Positions 33,175 through 44,389 of a stretch of 64,000 bases of DNA are shown piece after piece. The translations under genes and the position numbers were made by a program. Below the pieces are notes generated by a model, which saw only the letters and a list, made by a program, of their open reading frames with translations, was not told where the DNA came from and searched no databases. The stretch comes from Erigeron canadensis (Eukaryota; Streptophyta; Magnoliopsida; Asterales; Asteraceae): assembly GCF_010389155.1 (NCBI RefSeq), contig NC_057768.1, positions 44,743,633 through 44,807,632 on the forward strand. The letters are read 5' to 3'. How positions within the stretch are numbered: position 1 is the first letter of the stretch; every line of letters starts with the position of its first letter.

Positions 33175-36100
33175 ATGGTGAACTTCGTGTTGTACATCTC
33201 TGCAGATCTCGAAAACCTCACTAATTTTTCGCCTCGCTTTGGTGTTGATGATCCTTCCTTCACCTACTTCTTCAAGGTCTTCTTTCTTTTCTCCCTCTCT
33301 CTATTTTCATTCACAATTTTATTAATCTCATATTCATGTATTATTCTCGATGTTTTTAGCTGAAATACATGAATCGTTTATGTGCGACTTGTATGTATAT
33401 GTATATATCTGTATCTATATGTTGCCGTACATGATATTATTGGCTTATCGGTGACCGATTTATGTTATATCGATTTAGTGTGAAAGCTAGGCGTTCGTAA
33501 CCTCTTCGAAGTTTGAGTACGTTATTGCTATTCTGTATCTATAGATTTTTTTAATCGATATGTATAGATGATTTAGAGCGATTGGCGATTGTTATGCGTT
33601 TCATCTAATTTCTTCTTCTATTTGTTTAATATTTAATTAGCTTTGCTTATAAGCCTGTTTGGCTGCATATACAGGTAATATTATGCTAATATGTTTCTAT
33701 ATGTATATATCTATATGTATATGCTGTTATATAGTTCATCGATTGAGATTTTTGTTCGGTGAATTCTATTTAATTAAAAGTTAGGTTTTCATAACCTCTT
33801 TGGAATTGAGTATGCATACTATTATTCTGTATGTATAGTTTTTTTTAAAAAAAATTGATATGTACAGATGACTTATAGCAATTATTATGTGATTCATTTT
33901 ACAACAAATTTTGTCACCAAAACTGTAAAAAGTTGTGATGTATATCGTTCTATATGTGTAGTATTTGATTAGCTTTGTTTCTAAGCATGTTTGGCTGCAC
34001 ATACAGGTAATTTTATGCTATTTTGTTTCTCTATGTATATATCTGTATCTGTATGCTGTTGTATAGTTTGTTAATGGTGATTTATGCTAGATCGAATCCG
34101 TTTAAAAGTTAGGGTTTCATAACCTCTTCAAACTTTGAGTACGTTATTGTTATTCGATATTTGTAAAAAAAAATAAAATTGGTTCGATATGTGTAGATGA
34201 TTAGACTGATTTATATGTAAATCATTTAACAGCAAATTTTGTCACTGAAACCATAAAATGTTGTGATGAATATCGATTTATTTCTTTAGTATTCATTAGC
34301 TTTGATTCTAAGCGTGTTTGGCTATATATACAGCTAGTATTATGCTATTATCTTTCTATATGTATATATCTGTATCCATATGCTGTCGTATAGTTTCTTG
34401 ATGGATATTTATGTTCGATCGATTCTGTTTAGAAGTTAGGATTTTGTAACCTCTTCGAAGTTTGAGTATGCAGTTATCATTATTCCGTTTATAGTTTTTT
34501 CTGAATCCATATGTAAACATGATTTAGAGCGAGTGGTATTCGATTCATTTAACAGCAAATTTAGTCATGTAACTGTGATATGTTGCAATTGTATATCACT
34601 CTATTTGTTTGATAATTGATTAGTTAATACTTTGATGTGTTTTTTTCACCTATGTGTTTGGCTATGCTAGGTTAAATTTTGGTGTAGAACTGCAATACTG
34701 TAATATATTGACATATTTCCACTTTTTTCTTTTCTATATCTATGTCTGGCGGTTCTGGAACAATAATCCGAGCATGATATTTTGGAATTGTCAATTTAGC
34801 AATAAAAATGTTGTGATGTATAGCGTTCTGTTTTTTTTTTATATATATTTAATTACTTTTGACTACGTTCATGAAGTGGTTATGTGTATTGAAAATAATA
34901 TGTGTCTCAAACTTTTGAATGTTGATGCCTTTTGCTTTTATTCACCTATGTGTTTGGCTATTTTATGTTCAAACTTGACCAGAGAACCACACATTTTACC
35001 TGTGTCCTGAGTTTCTGAATGTAATAGTTTAGGATATTCATAATAGTGAAGATATTTGCTTCTACATATCTCTTTTTGATGGTTTTATGTGTGTTTCTAA
35101 CTGGTCTTCTCTTGTAACATTTATATTGCTTATTTTCAATCTCATCATTTTGCTGTTTCTGCTTAGTTTTTTCATAACCTTGACATTTCCCTAGCAAAGT
35201 TGGAGTGGCAGAGTAGCAAACCAAATAATAAAAATGGTAAACTGGTGAATATCTGATACAATGACTACATTTAGACCAAACCTTTGGTGATATAAGGGGT
35301 GATAAATGCATCATATTCGATACATTCACATGTTTTTTTTTTATCAGCATTTGTTTCTATTTGAATATCTATATATGTATAGATTTCTGTATAGAGTTCT
35401 TTTCTCTGTCCATGGACATTTATATAGGTTAGGCATCACTATGTTGTGAGAGCCAGATTTCATTCAGTTCTTCCATAATCTTTTTGACAAATGAAAGCTT
35501 TTACTTAAACAAAAATGCATTTATCTTAGAGTTTTTTAGCAAGAAATTATAGCATACATCACCCTTCTATCCATAAGTTTAATGATTGTAGGTTTGTTTG
35601 ACATATCAGATTGTTTATTCAGAAATTATGATCAAAGCATACATGATAAATCTTTGCACCTGATTCACAAATCATGTTCCTGAAACATAGCTCATATGCA
35701 TTCAATACACTCAATAAATTATAACCAGAAGTTACTTCTGGTCATATCACTCTTTAGTTTTCCTTAACCACATTTAACGATTATTCTCAGTGTAAGCTGT
35801 AATCTCCCTCTCAATCAAGATTTATTTGATTTTATCTTATCGTGCGTTAAAAATTGCTGATACAGAATCCTCCTATGGTCAGAATACTGCTGTCTGATCA
35901 TGATTTTTTTTTTTTCTGAATTGCCTCTTATAATATAAGGATATCCAGATGTGTTTTAATTGTTTGTCTTTAAGATTGTTATGTGACTATCAGTCACATA
36001 CTCCCATCAGTAATAACTTCCATACAAACCACTTTCAGAGTTAATTGTATTTCAGGTGATCTTTTTGTAATTAACATTCTGCTGTGCAGTTGAAATGTGA

Positions 36101-38546
36101 AAACTGTGGTGAGGTGACGGAGAAAGAGACATGTGTGAGCCTGAATGAGGAAGTTCCTGGAGCAAAAAGGGGCACCATCAATCTCATCCAAAAGGTTATT
36201 ATCTCTTGATCTCTTTATTGAAAGCATCTACATGCTGATGTCTGTAACCGATCACGTAGATTAAACTATATTATTATATGCAATCCCAAATTTCCAACCC
36301 TTGGGGATTATCTGTTCTTTCATATGAGTTTAAAAACCCTTGCAAAATTCATGAGCATGAGATATCATATTAGCAACTTTGTACAAGGGCATATTACATT
36401 ATTACCTTGAACTGTAGGAGCTATACATGGACTATCATAAAATTGATACAAAAAAGTACAGAAAGAACTACACCCATTAAGAATTAGCAGAAGTAACTAA
36501 ATATTAAAATCATAAAATTAATACAAAAAAGTACAGAAAGAACAAAAGACCTACACCCATTAAGAATTAGCAGAAGTAACAAAATGTTAAAAGGCTTGCA
36601 TGCTAAACTAGACATATATACCAAAGAGTATTGACTACAGGGGTGATATGTTTCAACATATGAATCAGCTTCAACAGGCCTTAAGGAATCTGCATGTAGG
36701 TATTTTAGACTTGTGCATAAGCGATTGTTCTTGCAACCATCTGTTTCTTTAGCCTGGTAGTGTGAAACAAAATTTGTCTCTCTGTAACAATGTTATACAG
36801 TGTGAAGGAGTATTGCTATAAATTTTTGTATACAAGCTTTTATACCCCATTCCTGGATAATTGAGAACCTTTTTAGCATCACCCTAACTTTACCTACTCT
36901 GAGATTCTGAGTAGTATTCTGCAAAAGTCACATTATCTTGACTGCTTCGGGAATCCCTCCTGCTGTACATATTATCTGATTAACAGAATCATAAGACCTG
37001 GTTTGTAATAATATCAACTGGTGGGTTCGTCACCCGTCCGGGGTGGAGGTGAGGGTGGGATGTCTGGTTGAGCTTTAGGACTTGGAGGTATGAACCATGA
37101 GATCATGTTCAGTTAGAAAACTGACATAGTTAGAAGTTACTCAGAAAAAGAATCATTGTATCTGGCCTAGGAGAAGTAAATTAATCAAATTGCCAGCTTA
37201 GATATAGTTTATACGTTTTCATAATTAGTTGATATGCCGTAACGATTGATAACTAACCTGCAGCAGAAACATTACAACTCATTTGCCAGGCTTACCCTGA
37301 CTAATAGAAAACAAGTAGTTTAAGGCATCCATGGTTAGAAGAGAGTCATGTCTTGGATAGAGCATGCTTAGGCTATATAGGTACACCGCAATTGAAAATC
37401 TTAATTTGTTGATTGGTAAAAGATTTCTTGAAGTTACCTTGTTATAGTAAGATGAATTGCAGACTGTCTAATTTTTAGTAATTGCTTTTGCTATTATGCA
37501 TGTAAATCCTTCTTATCATGCACGGCTAATATTCACTTTGTAGATAGACCGGTGGAGGGCATATGAACTATGGTTTATATGTAGATTGCTCTTATTACGA
37601 AGCTGTTCTTTTTTATCTAGTAAAAATCATTTGTGTTTGTGGTTTTTCAGTGCAAGTTCTGCAAAAGGGAAGGAAACATTACTATGATCCCTGGCAGAGG
37701 ATATCCGCTTACTATCAGTCTCAGTGAGACAGAGAAGCCTGCCCCTTTGATGACATTTGATTGCAGGGGTGTTAAACCACTGGACTTTGCATTCAACGGT
37801 GGCTGGAAAGCTGATTCTGTAAGTCATGAAGTATATATGAGTAATACTTTTAAACTCTTTGTCCGTAGGCCTTTCCTCTCGGGATCAAGGACACCCATTT
37901 TCCAAGCGAATTGTAAATTCAAGTCAGGGGACAAAATGCATGTCACTAATTGTCTGTCAAAAATTAATGTTTAATTTAAAGTTCTTCAGTCTTATGACAT
38001 TCTTATATGTCAGTAGTTTTAACTTTTAAGTACATATATGAACTTATCATAGGAGCAGAGGTATGCTAGCTAGTTTTAATGAAAAACACATTAAAGATAT
38101 AGAAACACTTTTTGGAACACTTGCCTTTAGGGGGGGTGTTGGGTATGAGAATAAGAGTCACTATGGCTATTCTTATTGAATTGGAATGAGTTTTAATCTC
38201 AAGACCAGGTTTAGAGTCTTCCTAAGTCAATGGGTTCAAGTCAAATCCCACTGACTTAACGAATTTTTAGGGAATGAAAGTCATTCATACATTTATGCCC
38301 ATAAACGTAAAACCCGCTATAAATTGCAATGGGACATAACATACCTCTGCAGAATATGGTCTGTTTTGTATGTTTGACTCACATTCTTTTGTTTCTCCTT
38401 TTCAGATCAAAGGAACCAGATTTGTGGACATTGACCTGACTGGAGGGGAATTTGCTGAGTATGATGAGGAGGGCAAGTGCCCAGTCATGATCTCTAATCT
38501 ACGTGCTGAGTTCAAAGTTGTTGATCCGAGTAAAAGGATTTATTAA
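33175..38546 (+). CDS. UPF0587 / CXXC zinc-binding protein (CZIB, DUF866)
   Basis: Small conserved eukaryotic zinc protein, homologous to the family of human C1orf123 (CZIB). Its precise biochemical role is not well defined. Exons are 33175-33276, 36090-36194, 37651-37818 and 38406-38546, all phase 0 with GT-AG introns, giving 171 aa, close to the family length. The start gives MVNFVLYISADLENLTN; an upstream in-frame ATG at 33136 adds 13 residues and is less likely. Zinc ligands are C37/C40 (KCENC) in exon 2 and C70/C73 (CKFC) at the start of exon 3. The conserved FVDIDL and CPVMISNLRA are in exon 4. Intron 1 is about 2.8 kb and filled by a tandem repeat. Confidence 0.94.
33488..34975. repeat. 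tandem repeat of about 325-bp units in intron 1
   Basis: Diverged units start near 33488, 33782, 34109 and 34436 with a common TTAGG-TTTCATAACCTCTT-type opening. Each then has an AGATGATTTAGAGCGA-like segment, AACAGCAAATTTTGTCAC, AATGTTGTGATGTATATCG, GTTTGGCT(G)CATATACAG and TATGTATATATCTGTATC. A degenerate fifth fragment (about 34775-34975) keeps AAATGTTGTGATGTATAGCG and ATGTGTTTGGCTA. It lies entirely inside the intron. Confidence 0.85.
36434..36590. repeat. 75-bp tandem duplication in intron 2
   Basis: ATCATAAAATTGATAC... at 36434 recurs as ATCATAAAATTAATAC at 36509. The shared block contains AAAAAAGTACAGAAAGAAC and CATTAAGAATTAGCAGAAG. The second copy carries a short insertion. Confidence 0.85.
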
Positions 38547-40336
38547 ATAAGCTACCACGTAGATAGCATTGTCTATGACATGTGTTGGAACAGATCTTAG
38601 CTGACTTGTGAATCTCTAATGTTGAGCCGAAACATGTGGTTTCGTACTCTGTGTAAAAAGTGGCTGGCAACTATTAAGACATGCCGTGCATTGTAAAACA
38701 TCTGTTCAGGGTTGAATTGCTTAGATTGTTTTGCCATATGCTATATTTGAAATTTTGAAATGTTGCGTGTTAACCAGTTAGATTCATGGGCTTCAATGTG
38801 CCCATTTAGAATTGAAGTGCAATTGGTTACATTTTACACCAGATTTCACTAGTTGCAATATTTTATATTTGGATTGGAATACGTGACTTGAGATCATGAC
38901 TGGGTAAAGAACTAGAATCAACCTGTTATGCATGACTATGGTCCTGATTAGTGTGTAGGATGCCTTTAGTGAGTGAGTGGTAAGGTATCAACGGATGGAC
39001 ACCAAGCCCATAATGGTTTGTACCATGAAATGGATTTGTAACCCATAGTGATTAATGCCAGGAATCTGGTACGAATCATGCAACTGTTAGCATAAGGAAC
39101 TGATACATGTCAAAGAAAGTAGATACAGTGCCTATTTGCGACCATAAAAAGAATGTGAAGCTCTACTCAAAGGTGTCAGGTTATGCTCAGGCTTCTGCTA
39201 GCTTTTTTTTTTTTTTTTTTTTTTTTTCTGTTTTGAAAAGTGCTTGATTGCTAGCTGCTTTAGTCTTCTTGACCTTAAGCTGTTCAATTAGAACTGCTAG
39301 GTAATCCAACCGCAGGTGCTAAGATCCCAATTTGAATATGTTTTGTTTGAGCAAACTATATGAGAGTTTAATCTAATACATACTCGTATAAAATGCGCAT
39401 GGTTGTAGAAAAGTTTGACTAAAGGTTTCAGTTGAGATATATCATATATCAGCTTAATTTTTTTTGTTCACATAAAAGCTATATAGCCCGTGTAATCCGT
39501 TACTATTCATAATCCTCCTACGATGAATTTGCATATGAGAGATATGAAGAGAACCCCAAATTCTGAACATCTTAACACCAAGTGGGAAGTTTTTTTACAA
39601 CTTGTGAATATTGATGTAACGTGGAACAAAATTCCAAACGATGATTAAAAATTGTTTATTGAGGAAACTATTTTTTTCTAGATTAATGGGCATTTATATA
39701 CAAGAAATAAATAGTAACATAAACATTTTTTTAACTTATAGAAAAAACTATTACCGCTGAATAGTCACACGATAAGGATTTTTTAAGCTTCTCAACTTTA
39801 TAGGTACAGTTGAAGCAACTTGGATTATCGGTTAAAATTAAAAGTAAATATATAAATTTAAATTTTTAATCTTTAACCATTGATTTTAACAAGTTAGATA
39901 TGAGAATGCATATGATGTATTTTACAATTTTACCCGGTGACTTAACTAGTAATTCAAGCCTTCAAGGGCATTCAATAATTTAGCAGTTTCTTGAAATGAC
40001 CAAACACCAAAGTGAAAAAATGCACAATTATTCAAGGGTAATGATCAATTGTTAGGCTAAAAATCCTCTTAATTAATAAGATTGTGACATGTGGGAAATC
40101 AGGGAGTGATTATAGGAAAGAAAATTAGTGGTATCCACAATTCCACATGTTACCATCTAAAGCTATTAAGAGAATTTTTAATCTAATTTTTTAGTGTTTT
40201 TCGGCATGACCTCATCGTTATATCAACAATCAATACCTGCTAGTTTTCAAAACAACCTGCTTTAAACAGTCAAAATACTTGACACGACTCAGTTTAACGA
40301 CTACATTGCTAACTTAAAGAGAATTACATATTTAGT
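38547..40336. other. 3' UTR and intergenic; T-run of about 25
   Basis: The sequence after the zinc-protein stop is probably 3' UTR for the first 200 bases or so. A homopolymer T run lies at about 39203-39227. No gene is seen. Confidence 0.55.
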
Positions 40337-40403
40337 TGTAAGGACCCAAACCTCCTTAAAGAAAGTCGAAAGAAAAAGATTTTTTTTTTTTTTTTTAAAA
40401 GTC

Positions 40404-40595
40404 CACTGCGGCGCAGTGAGGCGAGACACCTCCACTGCGGCGCAGTGGAAAATCTCAGTCTAAGTGAAAGAAAACTCACTGCGGCGCAGTGGGGCAGGAC
40501 ACACCCACTGCGGCGCAGTGATATCTCTCGGCAACAATTAACCAAAGCCCACTGCGGCGCAGTGAGCTAAAACAGGCTCCCACTGCGGCTCAGTG
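40404..40595. repeat. array of CACTGCGGCGCAGTG palindromes
   Basis: Six copies start at 40404, 40433, 40477, 40506, 40550 and 40581. The first five are identical; the last has one change (GCGGCTCAG). Intervals are 29, 44, 29, 44 and 31 bp, so two palindromes recur per roughly 73-bp higher unit. The array is very GC-rich against an AT-rich background. Confidence 0.92.
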
Positions 40596-41211
40596 GGGGC
40601 TACCTGCAGCAAACCACTTGTTCAAAATCAGGTTTTCCCGCACTTAACTCTAAATGTTAAACCCAAAGCGCCATTTCAACTTCAACATTTCCGAATACCA
40701 AAACATGACTTTTAGAGCATATAAATCACCCATACATTGAAATCATTCCTTTTTACAAGACTTTTGACTACAAAATTTCACAAGCGGGTCAATAACCCAA
40801 CTTGGGTAATTGTCAAGTTAGTTACAAATTCTACCATTACTAAAGTTTCCAACGCAACTACAACTTTTCAGAAGTTCATCCAAAATAATTTGACCAAAGA
40901 ACATGTATCAAAAGCCAATGGGTACCAAAAGGGATCATCTACCCAAATTATCCAAAATGCCAACCTTCCAAAAGGCAAGAGCTTCCAAATTCTAACTTCA
41001 CTTGATCACTTCCTTACCTTTGCTACTACCAACTCCTATAAGAGAGTTAAACAACTAAAACATAAGCAACGCTTAGTGAATGTATACACATATAATCATA
41101 ATCATGTCATTTCAACTTTGTGCATCAAGCACCATATAAGCCTAGCAAGCTAGCCTTTGCATACATTTCAACCAACATACATTCATTTTCAACATGGCCA
41201 TGGATAATTTG

Positions 41212-41332
41212 GCTAGTAGGAATTTACCCACCTACTAGCTCTTATAAACAAATTGACTAGTAGGAATTTACCCACCTACTAGTTCTAACAACAACTATCA
41301 AATGGGTCATAGGAATTTACCCACCTATGACC
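41212..41332. repeat. three hairpins with constant loop and varying stems
   Basis: Hairpins lie at 41212-41239, 41256-41283 and 41305-41332. Each has a 9-bp stem around the identical loop AATTTACCCA. The left stems are GCTAGTAGG, ACTAGTAGG and GGTCATAGG, and each right stem is its exact complement. Confidence 0.9.
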
Positions 41333-42224
41333 TCTAGTAACAAGAACATGATTATATGCATATACACTCACCTTAGACTTGGCTAGTTGACACAACAAGG
41401 CTACAAGATCAACAATTTAATCTTCAACACCTATACAAGAGTAACCACATATCATCTATGAGTTCCATGACTCAACTACTTACATTCAACAACTCTAAGA
41501 TTATGGTGTTTGGCTACCAAACACTTTCCAACCAATCTTCAATTTCTCAAAATAAAGCTTTATTTTATAAGCACTAGCCAAACACCATGAGATTCTTACT
41601 AAAGGGGATTCTCACTAACTACAAATCCTTTCAATCAATAATCCATAAATCTTTCGAATTTAGTTAGAGTTTTACTTGAATACCCCAATAGCAAAAACCC
41701 CAACTCTAAGGCTAAGAACCCTAATTTTAAATAACAAATCAAACTAGGGTTATGAAATCTATACCTCAAGAATGGGAAACAATGAATTAGGGTTTTCAAT
41801 ATTGAAATTCTTCTTCTTTTTCTTCCTTAAAGAATCGGTCACCACCACCTCCAAGAAAGCCCCAAATTTCAATTCTAACACAATAAGAAATGATTATTGA
41901 TATAGTTGTAGGATTGAAATTCTTAAATTTATGAATGAAGATTCAATTGCATGGATAATGGAAGTATTTTGAGACAAAAGGGATAGTAGGGAAAGAAGTG
42001 AACTTGAAGTGGGAAAACATGAATCAACAACATAGTGGCTGGCTTTTCTCTCTGCTAGCCACGTCCTACCTCGCATTTTGTGGGTAAAATACCCGCTAGC
42101 CACTAAAGTTCCAACTAAATTAACCCCTTCACTCAAAATAAAATACTAGGAACTTAATTAGATGTCAAAACTACGAAAAGGGTTAATTTTCTATTACCTT
42201 AAAATACTGGGATGTTACATTAGT

Positions 42225-43342
42225 TTCAAAATATGGGCTATTAATAACAAACATAATATACTCGACTGTAATTTAAAGGTACCACTTGCATAAACCTTCG
42301 GCAAGTGATCATCCACGGTAACAATAAACAATCACATAACACTTAAAGCATGTGTGATTACATAACATGCACACTTACACAACAAAACATCTACATACAA
42401 ATAACAACATGACTAGCATAATTTTACGATCACATAACAATTAAAGCACGTGTGGTTGAATAACATACACACTTACACAACAAAACATCTACGTGACACA
42501 TTGTTAATCGAACCAACAACATGGCTATCACCAATCTACCATTCTTAGCATTCTAGCTCACAAATAAGTCGATTTAACGCTATAATCATACCTCAATATA
42601 CAACATCAACGGCCTAGATTCTGCCTTTGACATGATCATCATCTAAGACCAATAGCAATGTTTAACTGCAAATACTGGCCATTAATCTTCAAGTTGCTTA
42701 ATTATTGCCTAAAACTTACAACTACAATAAGGCTTCTGCTCATTACATTATAAGCTTAATATTATCGATAACAACCAATTTTACCACAATCTTCTCTATT
42801 ACCCTGCTAATTACCATAATCTTATCAAATGATAAATCTCATTGGTATGACTTATTTATCTTCATAATTTTAACAAAACCATATCACATAACTAAACAAG
42901 ACTGTATGACTACTACTATATTAGTACCAACTGCATTATTACATGAAATCGATCACACACATATAACCAAGTTCCATATAATTCAATGTTACAACTCAAT
43001 CCTGCATAATTTAATTAAGGAAAATGATAATGACAGCCCTAACAACTTATTACATGCTTAAAAACTTGTACGTTATATATTAAAAACCGCCCCCTGATTT
43101 TCCTAACAGCAAAGTATAAATTTTAATGCACCCAATTAATTTTTACTAACAACCATAAGGGCTGTCACTAACAAATCTTTAATTAATAATCAATTTCAAC
43201 ATATATTTCCAACCACTAAAACAACTAACAAATACGGCATTATATAAATCATATGATATCTTTATAAATCATTTTCCGATTTCCATTATTGAATTCAACA
43301 AAAACACTCCAAACGAAATACTCAAAAGTAAAAAAAAACTGT

Positions 43343-43373
<31 letters not shown>

Positions 43374-44389
43374 AACGCAAATATACACACATCGTGCGGT
43401 GTTGTAAGCAAATTCTAAAACAAAACATCATTCCATAGATCTCTCTCCCTTCATACGTTTAGTACTTGATACTGTGTGCGTTGTGTCTCCTATATTTACT
43501 CCAACAACACTCCTGGACTCAATTCTTTCTTTTATCATTAACAAATACAAACACATCAACTGCAAAAGTATATATCATTCAATCAATAAAAGTGTTAAAA
43601 TATAAAAAAATTATTAGTATATTGTTAGATAGATGGTCACTTTTTGTCATCAGTTATTGGTATGGTATGTTCTTTTCGATCTTTTTTTTTTTTATTAATT
43701 GCTTTTGAGTATTATTATAGGATAAATAAATTTGATGTATTTATATATCACCCATGTTAAAAGATGTCATTATTGGGTTTTTGTTTGTTTATGTATGTAT
43801 ATTGATATTGATTGATTGTTTTTCTTTGAGTTTTTTAGCTTATTTTTGTTTGTTTGTGAAATTATTTTGAGATCTCGAGGTGTAAGAAGAGCCTTGAAAT
43901 ATTTTTCCCTTTAATCTTTTGCTTTATACAACTTTTTCTAGTGTGCACAGAATCCAGTTTAAGATGACTAATAGATGTTTAGGATTTGCTCATATTTAAG
44001 TGCTTATTGCGATTTTTGAAAGCCGCAAAGCATTCATCTGGATGCGTTAACCAACTTCTGTTTTTAGCTTATTTTGTGAGAAAAAAAGTGCATTTCTTGA
44101 TGAGCCATAAACCAAAATTACAAAACTATTTTGTAAATTTTTTCATTTTGTTCTACAAAGGTACATGCTTTAACTTCTGTTTCTAGCTATTTTTTTTTTT
44201 GAATATTTGTCACTTTATTTAGCAAAGTTACATGCTTTAACTTCTGTTTTAACAGTTTTCCATTATTATGATATTTCAGGTTCCAAGATGGTGCCCGAAT
44301 GACTTGATGAGCCATAACAAAATACCCACAAGCAGAAAAAATTCATAGTATCATGGTATTGAGGTAAAAAATTGTAAATATTGTTACAA
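42225..44389. other. intergenic / 5' region; 64-bp duplication; CT/CA repeats
   Basis: A 64-bp imperfect duplication lies at 42331-42394 and 42429-42492 (ATCACATAAC...CACTTACACAACAAAACATCTAC). A (TC)n(CA)n tract at 43343-43373 lies upstream of the glycosyltransferase gene and may be in its promoter or 5' UTR. The frame at 42705-43061 is AT-rich and not a recognised gene. Confidence 0.55.

Larger units (their letters stand above)
40337..42219. mobile_element. solo LTR, about 1.9 kb
   Basis: It starts TGTAAGGACCC and ends GGGATGTTACA, with identical 5-bp duplications TTAGT at 40332-40336 and 42220-42224. The end sequence and the CTGCGGCGCAG core are shared with the solo LTR at 3831-6528, suggesting related lineages. 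There is no internal domain, so this is a solo LTR. It carries a palindrome array (40404-40595) and three hairpins (41212-41332). The reading frames at 40324-40545 (-) and 40737-41153 (+) are chance. Confidence 0.85.

Noticed and set aside
34654..35350. 118- and 130-codon frames on opposite strands
   Set aside because: Both lie within intron 1 of the zinc-protein gene, partly in its tandem array.
40324..41153. Reading frames in the 40-kb solo LTR (73 codons minus, 138 codons plus)
   Set aside because: They lie wholly in the LTR. The minus frame is a by-product of the repeated palindrome and the plus frame has no domain or homologous feel.
42705..43061. 118-codon plus frame
   Set aside because: Ile/Thr/Asn-rich, matching the AT-rich base composition; no domain, no splice partners.
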